Below, piece by piece: positions 18,559 to 27,108 of a stretch of DNA of 64,000 nucleotides. The stretch comes from Streptomyces globisporus (GTDB lineage Bacteria; Actinomycetota; Actinomycetes; Streptomycetales; Streptomycetaceae), in contig BMTG01000003.1 in the NCBI GenBank assembly GCA_014649555.1, positions 310,001-374,000 on the forward strand. The letters are read 5' to 3'. The notes below the pieces were generated by a model. It ran no database searches and was not told the origin of the DNA. It worked only from the letters and a program-made list of their open reading frames with translations. The position numbers were made by a program, and so were the translations under genes. The number at the start of each line of letters is the position of its first letter. The first letter of the stretch is position 1.

Positions 18559-18777
18559 TCAGCCCGCGCCGAGCAGCTTGTTCATGCGCGTGATCTCAGC
18601 GCTCTGAAAGCATGATGTCGTCGGCCATGTCCTTGGCGGGCTCATAGGTGCCGTCGGACTGCTCGGTCTTCGCCATTTCGACGATGCCTTCGTGATGACC
18701 ATCAGCTGGAGATACACGGTGTCGAATGCCTTGCCGGACGCCTCCTCCAGCACGTCCATGTCCTCGAGTGTCATCAT
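18559..18777 (-). pseudogene. DUF305 relic 1
   Basis: Decayed C-terminal half of a DUF305 protein. Reading minus strand, EEASGKAFDTVYLQLM matches SSGKAFDTAFMEMM of the intact gene at 45625-46251. After a frameshift, HHEGIVEMAKTEQSDGTYEP and AKDMADDIM match its second His-His motif region, and after a second shift SAEITRMNKLLGAG matches the last residues. The N-terminal half with the lipoprotein signal and first MIPHH motif is gone. Confidence 0.75.
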
Positions 18778-19259
18778 TCCCGACAGGGAAAGCCCGACGT
18801 GCTCGCGGTTTGCCCCCTACGGGTGCACCAACGGATGCTGCCAGCCGACCGCCACCCCGTGCCCGCCGACAGCAGGACGAACCTGCTCGGCACAGACACC
18901 ACCACCCCGCAGAAGACACTGAGCGTCGGCCCCGGAGCACCCACGGACCGGCCCTCGCGCCCGCTGCCGGCCGCCATGGGCACACCCTCCGCAACGACGG
19001 TTCCCGCCAAGCGACCGCTCCGCACCGGCGGCTCTCCACTTCGAACCCGTCACCCGCACCGCCGAGCTGGCGCCAGCGCGCGCCTTTGAGTGCTGCCCGA
19101 ACTGAACGACCAGCACAAGCCCGGGGCGGGCACGCCGGAACGATGAGCCCGCCCCGAACCCCTCCGATGCGCGGCTACGGCCGAAGGCGACAGGCGGCCG
19201 GGGCGGGGCCGATTCACCGTTTCCGGCGGAGACAGTTGGCCGGGGCTTGGACCTAAGTC
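18778..19259. other. Stretch without a supported gene
   Basis: 482 bases between the DUF305 relic and the operator at 19260. Several overlapping frames are open on both strands, as expected at this GC content, but none shows domain character or a convincing ribosome site. Confidence 0.4.
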
Positions 19260-19274
19260 ACTAAGTTGGTTAAT
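19260..19274. promoter_or_regulatory. BlaI-type operator, CTAA-N5-TTAA
   Basis: ACTAAGTTGGTTAAT is an imperfect palindrome of the CTAA-N5-TTAG type that also precedes both blaI genes and other envelope genes in this window. It lies about 140 bp before the NlpC/P60 start, in an AT-rich island. Confidence 0.55.
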
Positions 19275-19412
19275 ATGCGTCTCCAGTCTCCGCACGGTCG
19301 ATCACCCGCCCGGGGTGTCGGCGGAGGAGTCGCTGAACCCGCCGCGTTCCTGCAGAACTTGACGGACGACTTCACCGTCGGACAGCGGCCGAGGAAGAAG
19401 GAGCTCGCCGCA

Positions 19413-20450
19413 GTGGCGTCCCACCGTCGTCCAAAGCAGCCGAACCACGCGTACGCCTCCGTCCTGACCGCGACCGCCGCAGTCACGGTCGTGATGTCCG
19501 CGCAGTCAGCCTCGGCGGACCCGCTGCCAGACCCGAACAAGAAGGGCGTGCAGGCCCAGGTCGACCGCCTGTACGAAGCGGTCACGCAGGCCACGGAGAA
19601 ATACAACGGAGCGAAGGAATCGGCCGACAAACTCCAGGAAGAGGCCGACAACCTGCAAGAAGCGGTCGCCCGCAAGCAGGGCGCTCTCAACGAACTCCGC
19701 CAGCAGCTCGGCTCCGTGGCCACCGCCCAGTACCGCAGCGGCAGCCTCGACCCCTCCCTCCAACTCCTCCTCTCAGCCGACCCGGACGCCTACCTCGAAA
19801 AGGCGTCCGGCCTCGACCGCCTCAGCGCACGCCAGTCAGACACCCTCCAGCGATTCCTCTCCCAGCAACGCGCCCTGCAGCAGCAGCGCACCCAGGCCAG
19901 CGAGAAGCTCAACAGCCTCCAGGACACCCGACAGGAACTGGGCAGCAAGAAGAAGGAGATCCAGGGCAAGCTGGCAGAGGCACAAAGGCTCCTCAACACG
20001 CTGACTGCTAAGGAACGGGCCACGATCGCCGAGAAGGAAGAGCGGGCGAACCGCTCCAGTGAACGGGTCGACCTTGGCAACGAGAGCAGCGCGTCCGGAA
20101 TCACGGCCGCAGCCTTCAACGCCGCCAAGAGCCGGGTCGGCATGCCGTACGTTTGGGGAGCGGCCGGGCCGGGCTCCTTCGACTGCTCCGGCCTGACCTC
20201 CTGGGCCTTCCGCCAAGCCGGCGTGTCCCTGCCCCGTACCTCGCAGGCCCAGGCCAACGCGGGCACCCGGATCAACTCCCTCAGCGCACTCAAGCCCGGC
20301 GACCTCATCATTATGCGCACCGACCTGAGCCACGTCGGCTTCTACGCCGGAAACGGGCAGATCCTCCACTCACCCAAGCCCGGAGCTCAGGTCCGCTACG
20401 AGTCGATCGCCCGCAGCGGCATGCCTTTCATGTGGGGCGTGCGTATCTGA
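19413..20450 (+). CDS. Secreted NlpC/P60 peptidoglycan endopeptidase
   Basis: A 345-aa exported cell-wall hydrolase, probably cutting D-iGlu-(meso/LL)-DAP bonds in stem peptides like RipA-type enzymes. The signal peptide runs to about residue 36 (VLTATAAVTVVMSAQSASA). Residues 45-215 are a long Gln/Glu-rich coiled coil (LQEEADNLQEAVARKQGAL, QQLGSVATAQY), typically autoinhibitory. The C-terminal NlpC/P60 domain has Cys258 in GSFDCSGLTSW, His307 in LSHVGFY and His319 in GQILHS. I chose GTG 19413 because AAGGAG (19398-19403) lies 9 nt upstream and MASHRRPKQP is the usual streptomycete N-terminus. The operator at 19260 suggests BlaI-type control. Confidence 0.9.
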   Translation: MASHRRPKQPNHAYASVLTATAAVTVVMSAQSASADPLPDPNKKGVQAQVDRLYEAVTQATEKYNGAKESADKLQEEADNLQEAVARKQGALNELRQQLGSVATAQYRSGSLDPSLQLLLSADPDAYLEKASGLDRLSARQSDTLQRFLSQQRALQQQRTQASEKLNSLQDTRQELGSKKKEIQGKLAEAQRLLNTLTAKERATIAEKEERANRSSERVDLGNESSASGITAAAFNAAKSRVGMPYVWGAAGPGSFDCSGLTSWAFRQAGVSLPRTSQAQANAGTRINSLSALKPGDLIIMRTDLSHVGFYAGNGQILHSPKPGAQVRYESIARSGMPFMWGVRI

Positions 20451-20848
20451 GAACCCTCTGCAGGGCGTTCCCGTACGGCGAGCGCATGCGCGTTGAGGGG
20501 TTGGCCCGTGGCATCAGCAACTCCGGACTGCAGGAAGCGCAGCTTAGGCCCACTTCTCTACCGCAAACCGTCGTGGCGAGCCAGCAGGATGGGTGAAACC
20601 ACAGGTCAGACTGCGAATCCTGCTGATTACTAGGGCCAGCCGACACCTGCCGCGAGGATGCTGGCCGTGAGCAGCCGACGCCTGCCGCGATGCAGCCGGT
20701 ATCTCCATGGGCATGCCGAGGGCGTGCGATGCCCGCTCCGGATCGCAGCGGTGCCGTGACCGTCTGGGCGCATGGGACGAGTCTTCGGCTGCGCCGCAGT
20801 TATGGAAGCGCTGGCCCGGCCCGTCACAACTGGCCGTGAAAACGGGGC
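20451..20848. other. Intergenic with 18-bp direct repeat
   Basis: About 400 bases with no gene. Near-identical 18-mers (AGCCGACACCTGCCGCGA at 20638-20655 and AGCCGACGCCTGCCGCGA at 20673-20690) lie 35 bp apart, start to start. Nothing else stands out. Confidence 0.5.
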
Positions 20849-22246
20849 CTACTGGTGCTTGGCGGGGATCAGCCACATCACGATAACGGCGGAGACCGCG
20901 GCCATGCCCGTGGCGACGACGAACGCGTCGTCGAAGCCGGACGCGGTCCGGACGCCGTTGTGCGCGGCGATACTCGTGGCTGCAGCGCTGGAGACGGCCG
21001 CAGCGCCTGCCGAGGCGCCGAACTCGTGGAAGGTGCTGACGATGCCCGACGTCACCCCGGCCTCATGGGGGGCGACGTTCGCGAGTGCGATGGCGGAGGC
21101 GACGACGAACAGGGCACCCATTCCCGCCGCGGCGATGCTCACGCCGGTGACCATCGCTGTGGTTCCGGACCACAGTGCCGGAACGAGAAACCCGACAGCT
21201 GCAACACCCAGGGCGAGCACAGCCAGCAGTCGTGCTCCCAGACGGCCGATCACGCGGCCGGCGGCTGCGGCGGCGACCATGGTCAACAGTGCCACCGGCA
21301 GGAACAGCACGCCGGTCATCAGGGCACCGTGGCCCTGATGGTTCTGAAGGTAGAAGGAACCGAGGAAGAAAGCCCCCACCATCAGCGCCGTGGTGACGGC
21401 GATCACGAAGGTGCCCGCCACCACCGGGCGCCGACCGAGCAGACGCAGATCCATCAGCGGCGTCGCCGCTCGGCGCTGCCAGAGGGCGAAAGTCGCGTAG
21501 GTGGCTGCCGCGGTGGCGACCAGGACCACGGTGACGATGTCGAGCCAGCCGTGGTCGCCAGCACGGATCAGGGCGTAGATGAGGGCGCCTGTCGCGGCGG
21601 CGACCAGGACGGCGCCGGGTATGTCGAGGGAGCCGGTACCCGCGCGGGGCAGGCTCGGCAGGATCCGGGCGAGCGAGACGAGGACGATCAGGCCGACGGG
21701 GACGTTGACGAAGAAGACCCAGGCCCAGCCCGGACCTGCCGTGATCAGTCCGCCCAGCAGCACGCCGAGGGCGGCGCCTCCGCCGCCGAGCGCCGACCAG
21801 ATCCCCAGCGCGCGGTTGCGTTCGTCACCGTCGAACAGCCGCACTACCACCGAGAGGGCGGCGGGCGAGACCATCGCGGCGCCCACACCCTGAGCGATCC
21901 GCGCGACAAGCAGCAGCGGGGCGCCGGTGGCGAATCCGGCGGCCAGCGACGCGACGGTGAACACAGCGAGCCCCGTCAGGACGACCCGCTTGGGACCGAA
22001 CAGATCCGCGGCCCGGCCGCCGAGCAGCATCAGGCTGCCGAACGTGAGGGCGTATCCGCTGACCACCCAGGTCAGAGCCGCGCGGTCCAGGTTCAGTTCC
22101 GCGCCCATGTCGGGGAGTGCGATCGCGACGACGGTGATGTCGAGGATCAGCATTAGTTGGGCCAGTCCCAGCAGCCCCAGGACCGTCCAGCGCAGCGGAT
22201 GCGGTGCATCCGGCGCGCGTGTGGTGGTGCTTTCAGTACCGCTCAT
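20849..22246 (-). CDS. MFS drug efflux transporter, DHA2 type
   Basis: A 465-aa proton-driven efflux transporter with 14 predicted helices. Motif C-like and motif A segments are visible: DITVVAIALPDMGAEL in TM1, GGRAADLFGPKRVV (motif A, loop 2-3), and WVFFVNVPVGLIVL in TM6. DHA2 members export drugs, dyes and antiseptics. I take ATG 22246, which has GGAAGG 8 nt upstream; a GTG at 22255 is also in frame. It is divergent from a TetR gene with an 11-bp inverted repeat between them, the classic layout of a self-regulated efflux pump. The substrate cannot be told from sequence. Confidence 0.9.
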   Translation of the reverse strand: MSGTESTTTRAPDAPHPLRWTVLGLLGLAQLMLILDITVVAIALPDMGAELNLDRAALTWVVSGYALTFGSLMLLGGRAADLFGPKRVVLTGLAVFTVASLAAGFATGAPLLLVARIAQGVGAAMVSPAALSVVVRLFDGDERNRALGIWSALGGGGAALGVLLGGLITAGPGWAWVFFVNVPVGLIVLVSLARILPSLPRAGTGSLDIPGAVLVAAATGALIYALIRAGDHGWLDIVTVVLVATAAATYATFALWQRRAATPLMDLRLLGRRPVVAGTFVIAVTTALMVGAFFLGSFYLQNHQGHGALMTGVLFLPVALLTMVAAAAAGRVIGRLGARLLAVLALGVAAVGFLVPALWSGTTAMVTGVSIAAAGMGALFVVASAIALANVAPHEAGVTSGIVSTFHEFGASAGAAAVSSAAATSIAAHNGVRTASGFDDAFVVATGMAAVSAVIVMWLIPAKHQ

Positions 22247-22266
22247 GACGCTCACCTTCCATCACT

Positions 22267-22331
22267 AAGTCGTACAGTGGTGTTCACGTTATACGCCCCG
22301 GGGGTATAAACCAAACATGGCTGTACGACTT
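22267..22331. promoter_or_regulatory. Divergent promoter with two kinds of palindrome
   Basis: AAGTCGTACAG (22267-22277) and CTGTACGACTT (22321-22331) form a perfect 11-bp inverted repeat, likely TetR half-sites. Between them TATACGCCCCGGGGGTATA (22290-22308) has the CsoR-type form, as before nuoA, and its GGTATAAA half could also be a -10 region. Confidence 0.6.
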
Positions 22332-22350
22332 GCCGGGGTAGGGTGGATGC

Positions 22351-22965
22351 ATGGGCAGTAAGAACTCCACGACCGCCAAGCGTGCCGACGCTCTGCGCAG
22401 CATCGATGCGATCGTGCAGGCCGCTGCCGAATGTCTCGGAAAGAACCCAGAAGCGAGCCTGAGCGAGATCGCGCGGGCTGCGGGCGTGGGCCGGGTGACG
22501 CTGTATGCGCACTTCGACTCACGGGCGGAGGTCGTCGACGCGGCAATGAGCCGCGCCATCGACCGGGGCAACGAAGCACTGGACGCGGTCGACCTGACCG
22601 GCGATCCACTGCTTGCCCTGACGCGTTACGTCGAGGCCGTCTGGCACCTGGTGGACCAGACGCGGGCGCTGCTCGCCGCCGCTCAACGTGAACTTTCCGC
22701 TGGACGCATCCGCGACCTGCATGCCGGGCCCGCCGCCCGGGTCGAGACGCTGGTCGCGCGCGGCCGCGCCGAGGGGGCCTTCCGTACGGACCTGTCGATC
22801 GCGTGGATGGTCAATGTCCTGCACACGATCATGCACAGCGCGGCAGAGGAGATCCGCGCCGGCCGCCTCACTCCCAACCATGCCGCTGGCCACATCACCG
22901 CCACGGTGCTCGCCGCCTTCACACCCCCGGGCAAGCCGGTGCCCGAGACCAGCGGCAGGGCGTAG
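22351..22965 (+). CDS. TetR family transcriptional regulator
   Basis: A 204-aa repressor. The N-terminal helix-turn-helix is NPEASLSEIARAAGVGRVTLYAHFDSRAEVV (about residues 31-61), with the usual YxHFxSR end. The rest is the helical ligand-binding and dimer domain, ending with a proline-rich tail. It is divergent from the DHA2 efflux gene, which it almost certainly represses. Operators are the inverted repeats at 22267-22277 and 22321-22331. ATG 22351 follows GGGTGGATGC. The inducing ligand is unknown. Confidence 0.9.
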   Translation: MGSKNSTTAKRADALRSIDAIVQAAAECLGKNPEASLSEIARAAGVGRVTLYAHFDSRAEVVDAAMSRAIDRGNEALDAVDLTGDPLLALTRYVEAVWHLVDQTRALLAAAQRELSAGRIRDLHAGPAARVETLVARGRAEGAFRTDLSIAWMVNVLHTIMHSAAEEIRAGRLTPNHAAGHITATVLAAFTPPGKPVPETSGRA

Positions 22966-23182
22966 CACGAACAGCCCACGACGCAGAGCTCAGCGCGGGA
23001 CGGGGCACAGGCGCCCGAGCCAGGGCGGCAAGGAAGAGGTGGGCCCGGCTCAGCATGAGATGCCTCGCGCGATGAGTCCGTGCCCGCCGAGCCAGGCATG
23101 GCGCGGCGTCCGATCGCTGCTGGGTATGACCAGCATGATCCGATAGAGCCGCCGCTCCGCTGGACGGCCACTCGCGCTGCTG

Positions 23183-23556
23183 GTGTTCACGGTGCTTGCC
23201 GCGCGCAGCAGCGACAGTGCGGCCTTGGCGCAACGGCCACACCGCGGCCTCGGCTACCGCCTCGCTTGCCACCAGGGCCGCCTCCAACCAGCGGATGATC
23301 CCTCGTCCGAGGCAGTAAGGACGGCCGACCTCGCCCCGTACTGCGCCAAGCCGGCCGAGGAGGACGCTCCAGAACAGGTCAGGAGGGTCCAGAACCCAGA
23401 GATCAAAGCCTGTCAGGGTGGCTGATCTCTTGGGCGAGGACCTGGCCGTCGAGGGCGCCATGCACAGCTCCGCGCTCGGCACGGTGGAGTGGATGACGGT
23501 CGAGAGGATGGACAAGCTGGAGAAGGCATATTGCACGGCGTTCGACCCGCAGTGGC
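23183..23556 (+). pseudogene. DUF305 relic 2
   Basis: Degraded DUF305 lipoprotein. FTVLAARSSDSA looks like a lipoprotein signal end in which the lipobox Cys has become Arg. TADLAPYCAKPAEEDAPEQ and VRRVQNPEIKA match MADLAPSRAGSAEVKTLAEQ and IKKAQDPEIKT of the intact gene at 45625. After a stop and a frameshift, EGAMHSSALGTVEWMTVERM then DKLEKAYCTAFD match GAMDHSEHGMSGMMTAEEM and DRLKGSSGKAFD. The MIPHH motif and the last third are missing. Confidence 0.7.
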
Positions 23557-23715
23557 CGAACAGGCCAACGTGCCCTTCCGCTGCGACCACAAGCTCCTGC
23601 TGACAGCACCTTCTGATGCCCACCTGTCACTCAGTATTGAGTTCCGCCGCGACAGGTCCGTTCCGACCAGCGTGTCCGACTCCGACTCGCTCAGTGATAC
23701 CTCATGCCTCTCCAA

Positions 23716-24459
23716 CTAGTGGGCGTGACTGCCCCCTTCCTCCTCTCTACCCCCCTCGTTCGAGTCAGGAGCTGTCACGGGTGACGAGGGCAGTGGCCCT
23801 GACTCGTCAGGTGCATCTCCGATGTGTTGGTCCCCGCCTGCAGGCTCCTCGCTGCCATGGCTGTGTCCGCCGTTTTCGGGCTCCTCGCCGAGGCCGGCAG
23901 CGAGCTGGCGCAGGCTGAAGAAGGCGACGAGTGCGGTGACCAGAACGACAAGCCCGAACAGGCTGAAGATTCGACGCGCGGGTCGTTCCGCCTCCTTGAG
24001 GTAGTACGCGATGAAGGACACTGCTATCCCGAGGGGGATCAGAACCGCTGCCCGGTCCGGGAAGTCGTCGAAGTGCTGCATGCCACCGCTGAGCATGCCG
24101 ATGCCGAATGAGAGAAGCAACGAGGCACCGATCACCAGAAGCATGCGGGGCACAGCGGGACGCTGGCGGATCAGCACGAACTCGTTCAGGACGGTGGCAG
24201 CCAGAAAGACCAGGACGCCAAAGCCGGCAATCCGGGTGTAGCGGGCCGGGTCCAGCGGGTGGTGCACGACGGCACCGCTGATGAGTCCCGCGCCGACGAA
24301 GTATCCGACGTAGCCGAGGTAGCGCGCCGGCAAGGAGTCCCCACGGCGGGCACGGCGTGCACGGTGGGATCCCGCTCTTCGCATCTCTGCACGGCCGGGC
24401 CGCGGGTTCTGCTGCGGCACGGTGGCTGTGTCGCGGTCATCGAGTTGGGTCGGAGACAC
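23716..24459 (-). CDS. Four-TM membrane protein, His-rich tail
   Basis: A 247-aa integral membrane protein I cannot name. Four hydrophobic helices follow a basic N-terminus: YLGYVGYFVGAGLISGAVVH, IAGFGVLVFLAATVLNEFVL, MLLVIGASLLLSFGIGML and AAVLIPLGIAVSFIAYYL, perhaps with a fifth, IFSLFGLVVLVTALVAFFSL. The C-terminal 60 residues are polar with repeated His (GGHSHGSEE, GGSHAH), suggesting metal binding outside or inside the membrane. GTG 24459 has GAAAGG upstream. It is the last gene of the operon starting at the His-rich protein at 29297, 56 bp after the DUF1015 gene. A metal link is inferred from the tail and from the operon. Confidence 0.75.
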   Translation of the reverse strand: MSPTQLDDRDTATVPQQNPRPGRAEMRRAGSHRARRARRGDSLPARYLGYVGYFVGAGLISGAVVHHPLDPARYTRIAGFGVLVFLAATVLNEFVLIRQRPAVPRMLLVIGASLLLSFGIGMLSGGMQHFDDFPDRAAVLIPLGIAVSFIAYYLKEAERPARRIFSLFGLVVLVTALVAFFSLRQLAAGLGEEPENGGHSHGSEEPAGGDQHIGDAPDESGPLPSSPVTAPDSNEGGREEEGGSHAH

Positions 24460-24515
24460 GGTGAGCCTTTCTAGTACAGGTCGTTGACAAGGAGAAAGGG
24501 GCGTATTGCCTGGGC

Positions 24516-25742
24516 TCAGCGGCTGTCGAGGACACGCAGCACGAGGCCCATGGCCGGCTTGGGGCCGAAGGAGGTGGACTTGCGGGGCAGCAGGACCCCT
24601 GCACCGGCCAGCTCCCGCACGCTCCTCTCGGTCATTGAGGGCAACAAGAGGGCTGTTCCGCTTCCGGGCCTGGTCACAGCAGCGGTTGCTTCGCTCGCGT
24701 CGTGCACGTGGCGTACGGCACCGGGCAAGTTCTGCACCGACCATGCCTGGGCCAGGAGCAGATGGTCGGTGACGGCCGCGGGTACATCGCGCCATTGGTG
24801 CGGCTTGCCAGTGAGCGCCTCGTTCAGCGCATGCGGATCAGGATCGGTGATGGTCCAGGCGCGCCCCGCCCCTGTCAGCACCAGCTCGCCCGGCTCGGGC
24901 AGCCGAGCGCCTGCGGGCAGCGGCCGAACCCGGGCGACATCGGCGGCTGCCGCGGCTGCCTTGTCAGCGTCAAGGCCGGGAACTACGCGGTGGATTGCCG
25001 CCAGCCGCAGGGGATAGGCGGAGGTATCGACCAGCAGGGCCAGGCAACTCTGCCAGGGGTTCGGGCCGGGCCCATGCCGATCTCGCAACTGGCGGCAGGC
25101 CGCGTAGCGATGGTGCCCGTCCGCTATGAGGGCCTGGTGGGGTGCCAGATCTGCAGCGACGACGGCTTGCTCCTCGGGGGTGGTGCATGCCCAGAGCGTG
25201 TGCGTGATACCACCGGTGCGAAACGTAGCCAAGGGTGGCAGGTGGGTCACGCCGTCGATGACCCCCTCTGCTGATCGCGTTGCGGAGTTGTAGGCAAGCA
25301 GCAGCGGCTCGGGTTGGGCGCGCAGCCCTTCCATCAGCGCAGCACGCGCCGTGACCACATGCGGTTGGACGCCTTCGTGCGGAAGGACCGTGCTCTCCCC
25401 ATTGCAGGGCAGATCCAAGGCGCCGATCACGCCACGCTGAAGCACCTCGTGGCCGGTGTGTTGTTGGTACACGTACAGGGCGGGCCGAGGGTCCTGAACC
25501 AGGACACCGCGACGCAGCCAGCGGTCCAGGTGTGCGGCGGTGCCTCGCGCATTCTCGGCGTGCAGGAGCCGGGTGATGTGGTGTGGCCGGGAGCGCAGTG
25601 TGCGCAATCGGTTTGGGCCGATGTCGTCGTACGGGGGACACATCATTCCGGAGATGTCGCCGACACGGAGAGGGTCGTAGCGCACCGCGCGAAATGGGTG
25701 CAGGCGTAGGGCCGGGGAGTTCAGCGGTTGGGAGGTGGGCAT
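24516..25742 (-). CDS. DUF1015 protein, possible serine kinase
   Basis: A 408-aa protein of family DUF1015. Conserved features: PFRAVRYDP near the start, MMCPPYDDI (residues 33-41), ALYVYQQH, and IADGHHRYAACRQLRDRHG with DGHHR at 208-212. A DGHHR-type motif is also the phosphotransfer signature of ParB/Srx-fold free serine kinases (SerK, SbnI), so I infer a possible ATP-dependent serine kinase. The adjacent CysK2-like enzyme can use O-phosphoserine in mycobacteria, which would make the two work in sequence. The kinase activity is a hypothesis; the family assignment is firm. It lies 73 bp after the MFS gene on the same strand. Confidence 0.8.
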   Translation of the reverse strand: MPTSQPLNSPALRLHPFRAVRYDPLRVGDISGMMCPPYDDIGPNRLRTLRSRPHHITRLLHAENARGTAAHLDRWLRRGVLVQDPRPALYVYQQHTGHEVLQRGVIGALDLPCNGESTVLPHEGVQPHVVTARAALMEGLRAQPEPLLLAYNSATRSAEGVIDGVTHLPPLATFRTGGITHTLWACTTPEEQAVVAADLAPHQALIADGHHRYAACRQLRDRHGPGPNPWQSCLALLVDTSAYPLRLAAIHRVVPGLDADKAAAAAADVARVRPLPAGARLPEPGELVLTGAGRAWTITDPDPHALNEALTGKPHQWRDVPAAVTDHLLLAQAWSVQNLPGAVRHVHDASEATAAVTRPGSGTALLLPSMTERSVRELAGAGVLLPRKSTSFGPKPAMGLVLRVLDSR

Positions 25743-25815
25743 TGATCGCTCCTGGAAGTGGGCGCGGCGGGGCTGGGGGCGGGCACCCTGTCGTGCCCGC
25801 CCCCGTCCGGATCGG

Positions 25816-27108
25816 TCAGACCTTCGCGGATCGCATCTCGGGCGTCGGAGCCGGCGTCAGGCGGCCGGTGCGATGCAGGCCGAGGACGGCCAGCGCGCAG
25901 CCGCCCCCGATGGCGGCGAGGACGATCCAGGGCAGGGCCGGCGCTCCGGCCGAGCGTGCGGCGTCCAGAGCCACTCCCGTGAGGAGGTTGCCGACGGTGA
26001 TGCCGATGCCGCAGATCGTGTTGTACAAGCCGTAGTGCGTTGCTACGTACCGGTTCTGGGCGAGTGCGACAATCGTGTCCATCTCGAAGGGGTAGGCCAG
26101 CATGGTCCCCAGGGCCAGCAGCAGGGCTGAGAGCAGGGGCGGCACGACGGCCAGTGCCCAGCGGGCGGGTCCCTCTTCGGGCACCGGTACCGCGGTGGCC
26201 GCCAGCAGCGGCAGGAAGGCCGCTCCGAGGATGGCCAGCCCGGCGACCAACGACCTCCCGGCGCCCAGGCGTTCCTTGGCCCAGGCTGTCAGCCGGGTCT
26301 GTCCGACGATGGTGGCCAGCCCCGAGGCGGCGAACAGCAGTCCCACGCCGACAGTGTTGACCGTCTCGTTGTCGGCCATGCGGCGCACTTCCAGCGGAAG
26401 TGCGAGATACACCTGGAAGGACAGGGCGTAGGAGCCGATCATTGCGACGGAGAACAGCAGGAACGGGCGGTTGGATACCACCGTGCGCCATTGCGAGAGC
26501 ACCGACGAGACCGACTTGTCGTCGCCGTGCTGCCCGACGCGGGCAGGGAGAGCCCTGATCTGCACGATGGACAGCACGGCGAACACACCGGCGGCCACTA
26601 GGCAGGTCAGTCGGAAGCTGACGCCGGTGAGCAGTACACCGACGAGCGGACCCAGCAGAATCCCGGCCTGGTAGAAGACGTTGAACAGCGCGAATGCCTC
26701 CACTCGCCGCTCCCCTGCGTCGAGGGCCAAGTAGGCCCTCGACGCGGGGTTGAACAGTGCTCCGGCCAGTCCCGTGGCCGCCGAGGCGGCAAGCAGAGCG
26801 GGAAGGGAGTCGACAAGGCCGAGTACGGCGAATCCGGCGATACGCAGCATCAGCCCAGCGACGATCATCGGTTTGTAGCCGAACCGGTCGGCCAGCGTGC
26901 CGCCGAAGAAGAACATGCCCTGCTGGCTGAAGTTCCGCACGCCCAGGATCAGGCCGACCATCCAGGCGGCCATCCCCAGGTTTCCGGCCAGGTGCTGAGC
27001 AAGGTAGGGCATGAGCATGTAGAAGCCGAGGTTGATGGTGAACTGATTGACCATCAACAACTGCACGCTGCGCTCGAACGTGCGCATGTGGCCGAAGGGG
27101 CTCTTCAC
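25816..27108 (-). CDS. MFS transporter (Rv0849-like position)
   Basis: A 430-aa transporter with 12 predicted helices. Motif A appears as [15 protein letters not shown] (loop 2-3); [20 protein letters not shown] is TM1. The GTG start at 27108 overlaps the stop of the upstream cysteine-synthase-like gene (GTGA), so the two are co-translated. The same pair, cysK2 followed by an MFS gene, is found in the copper-induced lpqS-cysK2-Rv0849 operon of Mycobacterium tuberculosis. The reading frame is open far upstream through the enzyme gene, but that part has no transporter character. Substrate unknown; a thiol or sulfur compound, or a metal complex, is a guess. Confidence 0.85.
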   Translation of the reverse strand: MKSPFGHMRTFERSVQLLMVNQFTINLGFYMLMPYLAQHLAGNLGMAAWMVGLILGVRNFSQQGMFFFGGTLADRFGYKPMIVAGLMLRIAGFAVLGLVDSLPALLAASAATGLAGALFNPASRAYLALDAGERRVEAFALFNVFYQAGILLGPLVGVLLTGVSFRLTCLVAAGVFAVLSIVQIRALPARVGQHGDDKSVSSVLSQWRTVVSNRPFLLFSVAMIGSYALSFQVYLALPLEVRRMADNETVNTVGVGLLFAASGLATIVGQTRLTAWAKERLGAGRSLVAGLAILGAAFLPLLAATAVPVPEEGPARWALAVVPPLLSALLLALGTMLAYPFEMDTIVALAQNRYVATHYGLYNTICGIGITVGNLLTGVALDAARSAGAPALPWIVLAAIGGGCALAVLGLHRTGRLTPAPTPEMRSAKV

